A stretch of 54,842 bases of DNA from Lysobacterales bacterium. GTDB taxonomy: Bacteria > Pseudomonadota > Gammaproteobacteria > Xanthomonadales > SZUA-5. Shown one piece after another: positions 8,247 to 16,323 of this stretch (position 1 is its first letter; each line of letters opens with the position of its first letter). The stretch covers positions 1 to 54,842 of the forward strand of contig JABAQR010000034.1 of NCBI GenBank assembly GCA_019187485.1, in the 5' to 3' direction. The notes under the pieces are model-generated. The model searched no databases and was not told the DNA's origin. It worked only from the letters and a program-made list of their open reading frames with translations. Both the position numbers and the translations under genes were made by a program.

Positions 8247-9074
8247 TCAGCCGGCCGCTTCGGCGGGCTGGAACTGCACACGTCGCAGCAGACGGATCTC
8301 CCCCCGTTTGCTGACGACCTCGATTCCGGCTTCCGGCTTGCCGATCACGGCAACACCGACCTTGTTGGGCTCCTGCCCCATGCGTTGCTCGATCTGCACG
8401 CTGAACTCGGTGGCAAACACGCCGGAGCTGGACAACGCCAGCTCTGCATTCAAGCCATCGACGATGCCGAGCTGGATGTTGCCGGTGCTGGTGGCGATGC
8501 GCTGGCGACTGCCGGCGGGCGCGGGGTCGAGCTGACCCTCGATGCGACCGGCACCGGTCTGCACGTCGATGAGACCAACGATGCCGCGGAAGCTGATGTC
8601 GCCGTCGGCGCTGCGCGCTTTCAGGCTGCCCTGCAGGCCGCGCACGTCGATCAGGCCGAGTTCAGTGACGACTTCGAGGTCGTGGTCCTTGGGTACATAG
8701 ACGGTCATCTCCACGCGCTGGCCCTTCACGAGGACGGCGCCTTCGGGCAGGCGAGCGGCGAGCGTCAGTCGCTCGCCATCCTGCGCTTCGACGGCGATCT
8801 TGTGTGTCGCATCCATGTTCTGGGCGACCGTGCGCCATTCCAGCGCCTGCGTATAGCCGCCGAAGCGCACGCGCACATCGCCGTAGGGATTGTCGATGCG
8901 CAGCGGCTGCTTGGGACTCAGTTCGCGGTACTCGACGCGGCGTTCGACCACGCCCGCAGTCGGCACGGCGGCCGTCGCGTCGAGATCCGGATCCGCGGCG
9001 GGCGCGCGCGCCGGCTGCTGCGCGCAGCCCACGACGACCAGCGCCAGACCTCCAAGGACCCAACTGCGCACCAC
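8247..9074 (-). CDS. Lipoprotein with DUF4097-like adhesin (beta-helix) fold
   Basis: 275 residues with a lipoprotein signal: GTG start, VLGGLALVVVGC lipobox with Cys17. The remainder is made of short alternating strands (LRIDNPYGDVRVRFGGY, LIDVRGLQGSLKARSADGDISFRG, VQTGAGRIEGQLD), the pattern of the DUF4097/DUF2807 putative adhesin fold, which is usually outside the cytoplasmic membrane with no known enzyme activity. AGGAGAT lies just upstream of two adjacent GTG codons; I used the first (9074). It is 100 bases upstream of the 5045-8146 gene in the same direction and may share its transcript. Confidence 0.72.
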   Translation of the reverse strand: MVRSWVLGGLALVVVGCAQQPARAPAADPDLDATAAVPTAGVVERRVEYRELSPKQPLRIDNPYGDVRVRFGGYTQALEWRTVAQNMDATHKIAVEAQDGERLTLAARLPEGAVLVKGQRVEMTVYVPKDHDLEVVTELGLIDVRGLQGSLKARSADGDISFRGIVGLIDVQTGAGRIEGQLDPAPAGSRQRIATSTGNIQLGIVDGLNAELALSSSGVFATEFSVQIEQRMGQEPNKVGVAVIGKPEAGIEVVSKRGEIRLLRRVQFQPAEAAG

Positions 9075-9563
9075 CGCATCTCCTGCAAGTGCTGCCTACG
9101 CTGGCGGGCCCGCATCCGGCTTGCGCCGGGCTGCAGGCGCCGCTGGCGACGCCCGTCGACCTTCGAACTGGAAACCGGCGGCTCCCACGCCGCTGCCGCT
9201 CCCCAGCAACGCTGGCTGTCGGCCGCCGATGAACTCCCCATGAATCCGGATCCGACTCCCCCCGGAGGCGGACCGGCGCGCACTTTATTCAGGCACGATT
9301 CAACTGTCAATGGGGCGTCAAAGCCGACGCAAAAGGTCACAAGAGCGGGGCACGAGGCACGGGGCGCGGGAAGACCTCGGGCAAGGATGAAGGTCGCGCT
9401 CCGTTACGAACTGACTCGCAACAGGTGCTTGCAGGGGCGCCCGGGCCTGCGCGCCTTTCCCCGTGCCCGTTCCCCGATCCAGCCCGTCTAGCCGACGGAC
9501 GTTCGTCTCTGCCGATGCGGTGCATCGGCTCGCGCTGCGCGCGATCGGGCCGCATCCCCGTGC
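9075..9563. other. Gene-free stretch between the lipoprotein and YceH genes
   Basis: About 490 bases with no gene I can support. It contains irregular GGGGCACGAGGCACGGGGCG-like purine-rich runs (9348-9368) and CCCCGTGCCCG-type runs in the opposite sense (9460-9475), giving weak self-complementarity, but no clean hairpin with a T-run. Frames through this part are proline/arginine-rich shadows. Confidence 0.4.
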
Positions 9564-10214
9564 CTACACGTCTGCGCCCAGATCCCGAAGCGCCGTCGTA
9601 AGCTTCTCCATCCGGGCCTCCAGCGCGTTCAAGCGCTCGACAAAGCCTGGCGGCGCCGGCTCGGGACCGGTGCCGTGCGGCATCTCGGCGGCCGCGCGCT
9701 CGGCGTGCTCGCTGCCGCAGAGCAGGTGCATGTAGCGCTCGGCGACCTGTCCGGGTGCCTTGGCCAGGCGCAGCGCCAGCGCCGGCTGGCGGCGGGTCAG
9801 GCGGTCGAGAGTATCCCGAACCTGCTCGATGTCGCTCAGCTTCGCCAGGCGTTCGCTGCGCGCCAGCAGTTCCCCCGCGGTCTGCGGGCCGCGCAACAGC
9901 AGCAGGCACAGGATCGCACGCTGCGGTGGCGTCAGCGTGTACACCTCCTCGAAGCGGTGCTCGTAGCGCAGCGCGCGTGGACTGTGCTGGACCCGTACCA
10001 ACTTCTTGTCCTCCAGAGTGCGCAGCGCGTGGCCGACCGCACCGAGTTCGAGTTCCATCACGGGCTCGCGCGAGGTTTTCTGGTTGGCGGCGACCATCGC
10101 CGCGTTGGCCGTCAGCGGGTACTGCTCGGGCGTCGTCAGCGCCTTCTCGACCAGGCAGCCCAGCACGCGCGCTTCGACCGGATCCAGCGTGGGAAACAAC
10201 GGGTTCTCGCTCAT
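9564..10214 (-). CDS. yceH: YceH family protein (DUF480)
   Basis: 216 residues, the usual length. It contains the family's tandem winged-helix arrangement: LDPVEARVLGCLVEKALTTPEQYPLT at the start, NQKTSREPVMEL, then LRTLEDKKLVR and LLLRGPQTAGELLARSERL. The end carries a short predicted coiled coil (VERLNALEARMEKLTTALRDL). Function is unknown; the fold suggests DNA or protein binding. Start at ATG 10214 fits the family N-terminus. The frame stays open far upstream across the antisense strand of the fumarase gene, but that is composition only. It is divergent from fumarase with a 108-base gap. Confidence 0.9.
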   Translation of the reverse strand: MSENPLFPTLDPVEARVLGCLVEKALTTPEQYPLTANAAMVAANQKTSREPVMELELGAVGHALRTLEDKKLVRVQHSPRALRYEHRFEEVYTLTPPQRAILCLLLLRGPQTAGELLARSERLAKLSDIEQVRDTLDRLTRRQPALALRLAKAPGQVAERYMHLLCGSEHAERAAAEMPHGTGPEPAPPGFVERLNALEARMEKLTTALRDLGADV

Positions 10215-10322
10215 CGGCCGCGATCCTCGGAGAGTGGTTTCCGAGAGGCTACCTCGCGCACGGGGCGGCGCGCACCGAGCACGCCGACGACGGGTACACT
10301 GCGGTCCCCGCAGCGCACCGAT

Positions 10323-11843
10323 ATGGCCATGACCACCATCCGCCAGGAAGACCTGATCGCGTCGATCGCCGACGCGCTGCAGTACATCAGCTACTACCAC
10401 CCGGTCGACTACATCCAGAACCTCGCGCGTGCCTGGGAGCGCGAGGAATCGCCGGCGGCGAAGGACGCGATTGCGCAGATCCTGATCAATTCGCGCATGT
10501 GCGCCGAAGGCCACCGGCCGATCTGCCAGGACACCGGCATCGTCACCGTGTTCCTGAAGGTGGGCATGGATGTGCGCTGGGACGCCAGCCTGTCGCTGGA
10601 TGACATGGTCAACGAGGGCGTGCGCCGCGCTTACAACCACCCGGACAACAAGCTGCGCGCCTCGGTGTTGGCCGATCCGGCCGGCAAGCGCAGCAACACC
10701 AGGGACAACACCCCGGCGGTCATCAATGTCAGCCTGGTGCCGGGCGGCGAGGTCGAGGTGATCGTCGCCGCGAAGGGCGGCGGCTCGGAGGCGAAGAGCA
10801 AGTTCGTGATGCTGAACCCCGCCGATTCGGTGGTCGACTGGGTGCTGAAGACGGTGCCGACCATGGGCGCCGGCTGGTGCCCCCCGGGCATGCTCGGCAT
10901 CGGCATCGGCGGCACCGCCGAGAAGGCGATGCTGCTCGCCAAGGAAGCGCTGATGGAGCCGATCGACATCCAGGACCTGGTCGCGCGCGGACCGTCGAAC
11001 CGCGCCGAGGAACTGCGCCTGGAACTGTACGAGAAGGTCAACGCGCTCGGCATCGGCGCCCAGGGTCTGGGCGGCCTGACCACGGTGCTCGACGTCAAGG
11101 TCAAGGACTTCCCGACGCACGCGGCGAACCTGCCGGTGGCGATGATCCCGAACTGCGCCGCCACCCGCCACGCGCACTTCGTGCTCGATGGCTCCGGTCC
11201 GGCGACGCTCGATCCGCCCTCGCTGGACGACTGGCCGAAGCTCACCTACGACGCCAGCAAGGGCCGCCGCGTCCACCTCGACACGGTGACCCGCGAAGAG
11301 GCCGCCGGGTGGCAGCCGGGCGAGGTGCTGCTGCTGTCCGGCAAGCTGCTGACCGGGCGCGATGCCGCGCACAAGCGCATGGTCGACATGCTCTCGCGCG
11401 GCGAGTCGCTGCCGGTCGACTTCAATGGCCGCTTCATCTACTACGTCGGTCCGGTCGACCCGGTCCGCGACGAAGTCGTCGGCCCGGCCGGCCCGACCAC
11501 CGCCACGCGCATGGACAAGTTCACGCGCACCATGCTGGAAAAGACCGGCCTGCTCGGGATGGTCGGCAAGGCCGAGCGCGGCCCGGCGGCGATCGACGCG
11601 ATCCGCGAGCACCGCGCGGTCTACCTGATGGCGGTGGGTGGCGCCGCCTACCTGGTGTCGAAAGCGATCAAGGCCGCGCGCGTGCTCGCCTTCGCCGACC
11701 TCGGCATGGAGGCGATCTACGAGTTCGAGGTGCGGGACATGCCGGTCACGGTGGCGGTCGACAGCCGTGGCAGCAGCGTGCACCAGACCGGGCCGAAGGA
11801 ATGGCAGGCGAAGATCGGCAAGATCCCGGTGGTGGTGGTTTGA
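10323..11843 (+). CDS. fumA: Class I fumarate hydratase (iron-sulfur)
   Basis: Interconverts fumarate and L-malate in the TCA cycle using an oxygen-sensitive [4Fe-4S] cluster. It has 506 residues, the class I length. The three cluster cysteines fit at C68 (PICQDTG), C186 (GAGWCPPGMLGIGIGGT) and C278 (IPNCAATRH). The C-terminal beta domain (LLSGKLLTGRDAAHKRM, YYVGPVDPV, GPTTATRMDKFT) is complete. Start at ATG 10323 or the ATG six bases further; both leave the family N-terminus intact. The single-chain form corresponds to E. coli FumA/FumB rather than the two-subunit type. It lies alone, convergent with the ECF sigma gene. Confidence 0.96.
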   Translation: MAMTTIRQEDLIASIADALQYISYYHPVDYIQNLARAWEREESPAAKDAIAQILINSRMCAEGHRPICQDTGIVTVFLKVGMDVRWDASLSLDDMVNEGVRRAYNHPDNKLRASVLADPAGKRSNTRDNTPAVINVSLVPGGEVEVIVAAKGGGSEAKSKFVMLNPADSVVDWVLKTVPTMGAGWCPPGMLGIGIGGTAEKAMLLAKEALMEPIDIQDLVARGPSNRAEELRLELYEKVNALGIGAQGLGGLTTVLDVKVKDFPTHAANLPVAMIPNCAATRHAHFVLDGSGPATLDPPSLDDWPKLTYDASKGRRVHLDTVTREEAAGWQPGEVLLLSGKLLTGRDAAHKRMVDMLSRGESLPVDFNGRFIYYVGPVDPVRDEVVGPAGPTTATRMDKFTRTMLEKTGLLGMVGKAERGPAAIDAIREHRAVYLMAVGGAAYLVSKAIKAARVLAFADLGMEAIYEFEVRDMPVTVAVDSRGSSVHQTGPKEWQAKIGKIPVVVV

Positions 11844-11886
11844 GGCGGGCGGTGCCCGGTGGTGCTGCATTCGCGCCACGATGTTC

Positions 11887-11979
11887 AGGGCCAGCGCCGG
11901 CCTCCAGTTGCTGGAGTCTCCGCGCCGCTCCGAAGAGCGCGCGGACCTCGTCCCAGCGTTCGCGGACGCCGGGGTTCAT
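11887..11979 (-). pseudogene. N-terminal stub of a sigma-linked Ser/Thr protein kinase
   Basis: The ATG at 11979 overlaps the stop of the sigma factor gene (ATGA) and the peptide begins MNPGVRERWDEVRALFGAARRL. This is the typical opening of the large Ser/Thr kinases that follow TIGR02999-type sigma genes (MNP-x-RW-x-x-V-x-x-LF-x-x-A). After about 30 residues it turns into proline-rich noise and runs into the antisense of the fumarase gene. No kinase motif follows, so everything but the start codon region has been lost. The link to the kinase family is inferred from the short N-terminus plus position. Confidence 0.6.
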
Positions 11980-12512
11980 GTGGTGTTGAGCAGGAAGGCG
12001 CGCGCGCTGCGCCAGGCGCGCTGCACGGTGCGCTCGCTGACGCCCTTGAGCGTCGCGATGTCGACGATTTCGAGGCCGCAGAACACGCGCAGGTCGACCA
12101 GTTCGGCGAGTTCGGGATCGGTCGCTTGCAGTGCGCGCATCGCACTGTCCCAGTCGCAGAGCTCGCTCCAGTCGTCCGGCGCCACGGCTTCGCCGTCGAC
12201 GTGGCCGACATACAGGCGGATGCGCTCGGCCTCGGCTCCGCGCGAGCGCAGGCGGTCGATCCAGATCTGGCGCATCGCCTGCGCCGCGATGCGGAAGAAG
12301 TGCGCGCGGTTTTCGGCGCGCAGCTCGCTGTCGGCGAGCTTCAGCCAGGTCTCGTTGACCAGCATGGTCGGCGACAGCGTGGCGCCGGAATCTGCCTGCA
12401 GGCGCCGCCGTGCCAGCGACTTGAGTTCGGCGTGGATCAGCGTGTAGGCGGCGTCGAAGGCCGCGCGTTCGCCCGCCCTCGCGCGCTGGATCAGCAAGGT
12501 CACATCGCCCAT
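11976..12512 (-). CDS. ECF-type RNA polymerase sigma factor, TIGR02999-like
   Basis: 178 residues. Region 2 contains LSPTMLVNETWLKLAD and RAHFFRIAAQAMRQIWIDRLRSR; region 4 contains DLRVFCGLEIVDIATLKGVSERTVQRAWRSAR, the helix-turn-helix that reads the -35 element. The LxPTxLVxExWLKL and AxxMRQIxxDxxR blocks are characteristic of the TIGR02999 ECF group, whose genes usually precede a large Ser/Thr kinase. Start at ATG 12512 behind GGGTGG; an ATG at 12527 is less likely. Here the kinase is reduced to a stub, so the normal regulator of this sigma factor is missing from the locus. Confidence 0.9.
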   Translation of the reverse strand: MGDVTLLIQRARAGERAAFDAAYTLIHAELKSLARRRLQADSGATLSPTMLVNETWLKLADSELRAENRAHFFRIAAQAMRQIWIDRLRSRGAEAERIRLYVGHVDGEAVAPDDWSELCDWDSAMRALQATDPELAELVDLRVFCGLEIVDIATLKGVSERTVQRAWRSARAFLLNTT

Positions 12513-13336
12513 CGATGTTCCACCCATTGGCCAGCGCAAGGGCCACAGATTAGTCAGCCAGCGCAGGGCGGTGTCAATCATGGTGGACGCGTTGCGAGGG
12601 GGCGCGCTTGCGACCGTCTTGGACCGTGCACGCCTGTTCACCTGGAGTTGCTTCCGGTCTCCAAGTGGCGGGCGCCTCGCGACAACGCTGGCGCCCCCGT
12701 CCAGCCCGCCCGACTGGCGCGTTCCGCGGGTGGCGTCGCGGCGGCCGCCACGATGCGGCGGCCGGCATCGATGCAGGCAAGCTCGCCACCGGCTTCAGAC
12801 GCCGGATGCGCCAGCCATCCCCGGTCGCCAAAGCTGCTGTCCAGGTCACTCGGCGCAGCGGCCAGGGCGGCGCTCATCGTATCCAGCATGTCCGTTGCGT
12901 CGAAAAACGGTCTCAAGGTTGCTGCCCCAGCGTCGCCAGACTTAGTTACGCCGCCGGGCACGGATCACGACAGCGGGTGCTTGCGCGCGGCAGTTTCGGC
13001 GGCTGCGCAGCGCGGCGCCGCAATTCCCGGGGCGCCCGCCAGGAAGGCCTGTGGCGTCGCATCGATTCCTGTTTTCCCTGCCGTTGCTGCTATCCGCGCG
13101 GGCAGGCCGGCGGTGGCCTTGCGCTCCGCAAGCAGGTCGTCGCGAGTGCGGGGCGCGCGGGCGGCTGCCCAGGGAAGCGGTCGTTGATCCGCACCCATGC
13201 GTGGGGCCCGGGCAACTTCCCGCTGAATCCATCCTTTGCCGCGGCGAAGCGCCGCGCTCACGTAGTATCGGCTGGCGCACCGTGTGGTCTTTCCGCGCCG
13301 CGCCGGGAACGGAATGCCGCGTCCAGAGCCCAGCCC
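12513..13336. other. Gene-poor stretch with decayed coding traces
   Basis: About 820 bases without an intact gene. The left part holds a delta-60-repeat-like remnant on the minus strand (separate entry). The right part (12960-13330) is GC-rich, with long but uncharacteristic frames on both strands. I see no promoter or RNA that I can defend. The region looks like the scar of one or more lost genes between the sigma factor and the PEP mutase-like gene. Confidence 0.4.
12638..12877 (-). pseudogene. Possible remnant of a delta-60-repeat protein
   Basis: The minus-strand frame starting at ATG 12877 has an alanine-rich start, then SDLDSSFGDRGWLAHP and, 12 residues on, ACIDAGRRIVAAA. The spacing LDxSFGxxGW...(D/P)GRIVxA is the signature of the delta-60 repeat (TIGR02608), a beta-propeller-like unit in large secreted proteins. 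Only one unit is left, followed by low-complexity residues and a stop. A full protein would have many units. It could also be a chance match in a GC-rich frame. Confidence 0.35.
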
Positions 13337-14200
13337 ATGAACCGAGCCGACCAGCACGAGCGCGCCAGGCGCTTCCGCGCGCTGCACGATGGCAGCCGCG
13401 TGCTGCTGCTGCCCAACGCCTGGGACGCGGGCAGCGCCTGCATGCTGAGTGAGCTGGGCTTTTCGGCGATCGCGACCACCAGTGGCGGCATGGCTTGGTC
13501 GCTGGGCTACGCCGACGGCGAGCGGACACCGCTGCCGCTGGTACTCGATACCGTTTCTCGCATGGCGCGCGCAACGCCGCTGCCCTTAACGGTCGACTTC
13601 GAGGCCGGTTTCGGGGACGACCCGCGCGCGGTGGCCGAGAGCGTGCGCGCGGTGATCGAGGCCGGTGCGGTTGGCATCAACCTCGAGGACGGCATCCGTC
13701 ACCAGATGCTGCGACCGATCGACGCCGCCGCCGCGCGCATCGCCGCGGCGCGCGAGGCGGCTCTGGCCTGCGGGCTTCCGCTCTTCATCAACGCGCGCAT
13801 CGATGCCTGGCTGGTCGACGGCAGCGCCTGTCCGGACGAGCGCGAGGACGAGCGGGTGGACGAGACGCTGCGCCGCGCCCGTGCCTATCTCACCGCCGGG
13901 GCCGACGGCATCTATCCGATCGCCGCGACGCGGCCCGGAACGATCATGGGTCTCTGCCGCGCGATCCACGCGCCCGTCAACGTGGGCGCCCGTCCCGGCC
14001 TGCCGACTCTGGCCGAGCTTGCGCGCCTCGGGGTCGCACGGGTGAGCACGGCCACGCGGCTGGCCGCGGTGGCCCTGGCCGCGGCGCGCGAGGCGGCACG
14101 CCGGATGCTCGCGGGCGGCGGCTTCGACAGCCTCGACGCCGGCTTTGGCTACCCGGACATGCAGCGACTGCTTGCGCGCCCCATCGATTCCATGAACTGA
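13337..14200 (+). CDS. Isocitrate lyase/PEP mutase superfamily protein
   Basis: 287 residues, cytosolic, TIM-barrel. Family features: LLLPNAWDAGSACMLSELGFSAIATTSGG at the start, the metal-binding LTVDFEAGFGDD, NLEDGI, then LFINARIDAWL and NVGARPGLPTLAELARLGVARVS. Members cleave or rearrange C-C or P-C bonds of oxaloacetate-like substrates. The catalytic cysteine loop of true isocitrate and methylisocitrate lyases (KKCGH) is not present, so it belongs to the broad group whose substrate is not assigned. The ATG at 13337 leaves a family-like N-terminus. It is followed after 34 bases by the AhpD-like gene and may be co-transcribed with it. Confidence 0.85.
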   Translation: MNRADQHERARRFRALHDGSRVLLLPNAWDAGSACMLSELGFSAIATTSGGMAWSLGYADGERTPLPLVLDTVSRMARATPLPLTVDFEAGFGDDPRAVAESVRAVIEAGAVGINLEDGIRHQMLRPIDAAAARIAAAREAALACGLPLFINARIDAWLVDGSACPDEREDERVDETLRRARAYLTAGADGIYPIAATRPGTIMGLCRAIHAPVNVGARPGLPTLAELARLGVARVSTATRLAAVALAAAREAARRMLAGGGFDSLDAGFGYPDMQRLLARPIDSMN

Positions 14201-14234
14201 TCGCGCGAACCGATCCCACGAACGGAGCTTCTCG

Positions 14235-14705
14235 ATGGAACAACGTCTCGACTACAAGAAGGCCTCGCCCGCCGGTTTCCAGGCCATGCTGCAACTGGAG
14301 TCGTGGGTTAGCAGGAGCGGCCTCGAGGTCTCGCTGCTCGAACTGGTGAAGGCGCGCGCCTCGCAGATCAACGGTTGCGCCTGGTGCCTGGACATGCACA
14401 CCAAGGACGCCCGCGCGCTGGGTGAGGCCGAGCAGCGTCTGCACCTGCTGCCGGTCTGGCACGACGCGCCCTGTTACACGCCCAGGGAGCGCGCCGCGCT
14501 GGCCTGGACCGAAGCCGTGACCAGGATCGCCGAGGAGCGCGAGGTTCCCGACGGGATCTACGCCGCTGCGCGCGCGCACTTCGACGAGAAGACGCTGGTC
14601 GACCTGACGCTGGCGATCATCGCGATCAACGGCTGGAACCGCCTGAACGTCGCCTTCCGCACGCCGGTCGGCGACTACGTCAGCCCGCACACGAAAGCGC
14701 GCTGA
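14235..14705 (+). CDS. Carboxymuconolactone decarboxylase/AhpD-like protein
   Basis: 156 residues in the all-helical CMD/AhpD fold. The redox motif is CAWCLDMH (C-x-x-C with the downstream His), in the segment LLELVKARASQINGCAWC, typical of AhpD-like alkylhydroperoxidase-related proteins. The end, LTLAIIAINGWNRLNVAFRTP, is characteristic of the same subgroup (YciW/AhpD core type). The likely role is peroxide or thiol-disulfide chemistry, inferred from the motif only. It is probably transcribed with the upstream PEP mutase-like gene. Confidence 0.88.
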   Translation: MEQRLDYKKASPAGFQAMLQLESWVSRSGLEVSLLELVKARASQINGCAWCLDMHTKDARALGEAEQRLHLLPVWHDAPCYTPRERAALAWTEAVTRIAEEREVPDGIYAAARAHFDEKTLVDLTLAIIAINGWNRLNVAFRTPVGDYVSPHTKAR

Positions 14706-14856
14706 ACACTTTCTGCGGCGACGGCCGCGGGGCGCCTGCCAGCGACACCGCCGTCTGGGGGCGACTCCCCGACTTGCTCGGGACTCATCGGCTGCCGGTT
14801 TCCTGGGTGCGCCGGAAGGCTTGCCCTCTCGACCTTGAGCGCCGAGCATCCGGGCC

Positions 14857-16215
14857 ATGACGGAACGACGATATTTCGGCACCGACGGGATCCGCGGCCG
14901 GGTGGGCGAGGAGCCGATCACGGCGGAATTCGCGCTGCGGCTGGGACGCGCGGCGGGCGGCGTGTTGCGCGCCCGGCAGGAGCGTCCGCGGGTGCTGATC
15001 GGCAAGGACACGAGACTGTCCGGATACATGCTGGAGTCGGCGCTGGAAGCGGGCCTCGCCGCGGCGGGCGCGGATGTGGTGCTGCTGGGACCGATGCCCA
15101 CGCCCGCCGTGGCCTTCCTGACGCGCAGCCAGCGTGCCAGCGCCGGCATCGTCATCAGCGCCTCGCACAACCCCTACGAGGACAACGGCATCAAGTTCTT
15201 CTCGGCGAGTGGCGAGAAACTCGACGATGCGTTGGAACTGGCGATCGAGGCCGCCCTGGAATCGCCGTCGCCAATGGTCTCGGCCAGGCATCTGGGCAAG
15301 GCCACACGCCTGCCCGACGCGGGCGGCCGCTATCTGGAGTTCCTGAAGTCGCGCATGGACTCGACGCTCGCGCCGCTGGCCGGCATGCGCATCGTCGTCG
15401 ACGCCGCCCACGGGGCCGCCTACCGGCTGGCGCCGCGCTTGTTCGGGGAACTCGGCTTCGCGGTCGATTCGATCGGCACCTCTCCGAACGGCTACAACAT
15501 CAATGCCGGTCACGGCGCCACCGACCTGACCGCGCTGCGCGCCGAAGTGGCACGCACCGGCGCCGAGCTCGGCCTGGCTCTGGACGGCGACGCCGACCGC
15601 CTGATGGCGTTGACCGCCGACGGTCGTCTGGTCGACGGCGACGACATCGTCTACGTGCTCGCCCGGCACTGGCGCGCCCGCGGCAGCCTGCGCGGACCGG
15701 TGGTGGGCACCTGGATGACCAACATCGGCATCGAGCTTGCCTTGCGTGAACTCGGCATCGGCTTCGAGCGCGCAGCGGTCGGAGATCGTTATGTGCACCA
15801 GCGTCTGGTCGAGACCGGCGGCGTGCTCGGCGGCGAGGCTTCCGGACATGTGATCTGCCGCCACAAGGCGAGCACTGGCGATGGCCTGTTGACCGCCTTG
15901 CTGCTGTTCGAAGTGCTGGCCGACAGCGGCCGCAAGCTCGCCGAGTTGGTCGGTGGATTGCATCGTTTCCCGCAGAAGACGATCAACGTGCGGGTGGCGC
16001 GCAATGCGCGCGCGTTGCTGCAAGAAGCCGCCGTGCTGGCCGCCCGTCGTGCCACCGAGCAGGCACTCGGCGGCGATGGTCGACTGGTGCTGCGCGCCTC
16101 CGGCACCGAGCCGCTGATCCGCGTGACCGTGGAGGCGCGCGAAGCACAGACGGTCGAGCGGCATTCGCAGGCGCTGGCGGACGCGGTGCGGCGGGCGGCC
16201 GACGCCATGGCATGA
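14857..16215 (+). CDS. glmM: Phosphoglucosamine mutase
   Basis: Converts glucosamine-6-phosphate to glucosamine-1-phosphate for UDP-GlcNAc, and so for peptidoglycan and LPS. 452 residues, with all four domains. The active-site phosphoserine is S103 in SASHNPYEDNGIKFF; the Mg2+ loop DGDADR gives D243, D245 and D247; the phosphate-binding loop is RASGTEPLIRV near the end. TERRYFGTDGIRG at the N-terminus fixes the start at ATG 14857. It stands alone, without the folP or ftsH neighbours common in other gammaproteobacteria. Confidence 0.97.
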   Translation: MTERRYFGTDGIRGRVGEEPITAEFALRLGRAAGGVLRARQERPRVLIGKDTRLSGYMLESALEAGLAAAGADVVLLGPMPTPAVAFLTRSQRASAGIVISASHNPYEDNGIKFFSASGEKLDDALELAIEAALESPSPMVSARHLGKATRLPDAGGRYLEFLKSRMDSTLAPLAGMRIVVDAAHGAAYRLAPRLFGELGFAVDSIGTSPNGYNINAGHGATDLTALRAEVARTGAELGLALDGDADRLMALTADGRLVDGDDIVYVLARHWRARGSLRGPVVGTWMTNIGIELALRELGIGFERAAVGDRYVHQRLVETGGVLGGEASGHVICRHKASTGDGLLTALLLFEVLADSGRKLAELVGGLHRFPQKTINVRVARNARALLQEAAVLAARRATEQALGGDGRLVLRASGTEPLIRVTVEAREAQTVERHSQALADAVRRAADAMA

Positions 16216-16263
16216 CACACCTTCGGCGGGGCGTCGGAGGAAGCGTTGGGAATGACCGATGCG

Positions 16264-16294
16264 CCGGAGGGTCGCCATCCCGGCGACCCTCCGG
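16264..16294. terminator. Strong hairpin between convergent glmM and vWA genes
   Basis: Perfect 13-bp stem CCGGAGGGTCGCC (16264-16276) / GGCGACCCTCCGG (16282-16294) with a 5-base loop ATCCC, 48 bases after the glmM stop and 29 bases beyond the stop of the convergent vWA gene. There is no T-run on either strand, so it is either a bidirectional terminator of the T-poor type common in GC-rich genomes or an mRNA-end-protecting hairpin. Confidence 0.7.
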
Positions 16295-16323
16295 AGTTCA
16301 CGATCGCCCGGCCGGTCGTCCCC

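Noticed and set aside
9348..9475. Possible long hairpin made of GGGGCACGAGG-like and CCCCGTGCCC-like runs
   Set aside because: The arms are far apart and irregular, with no T-run or clean stem.
9564..11879. Upstream extension of the YceH frame across the fumarase gene
   Set aside because: Only the last 216 residues match the family. The rest is antisense to fumarase and His/Arg-rich.
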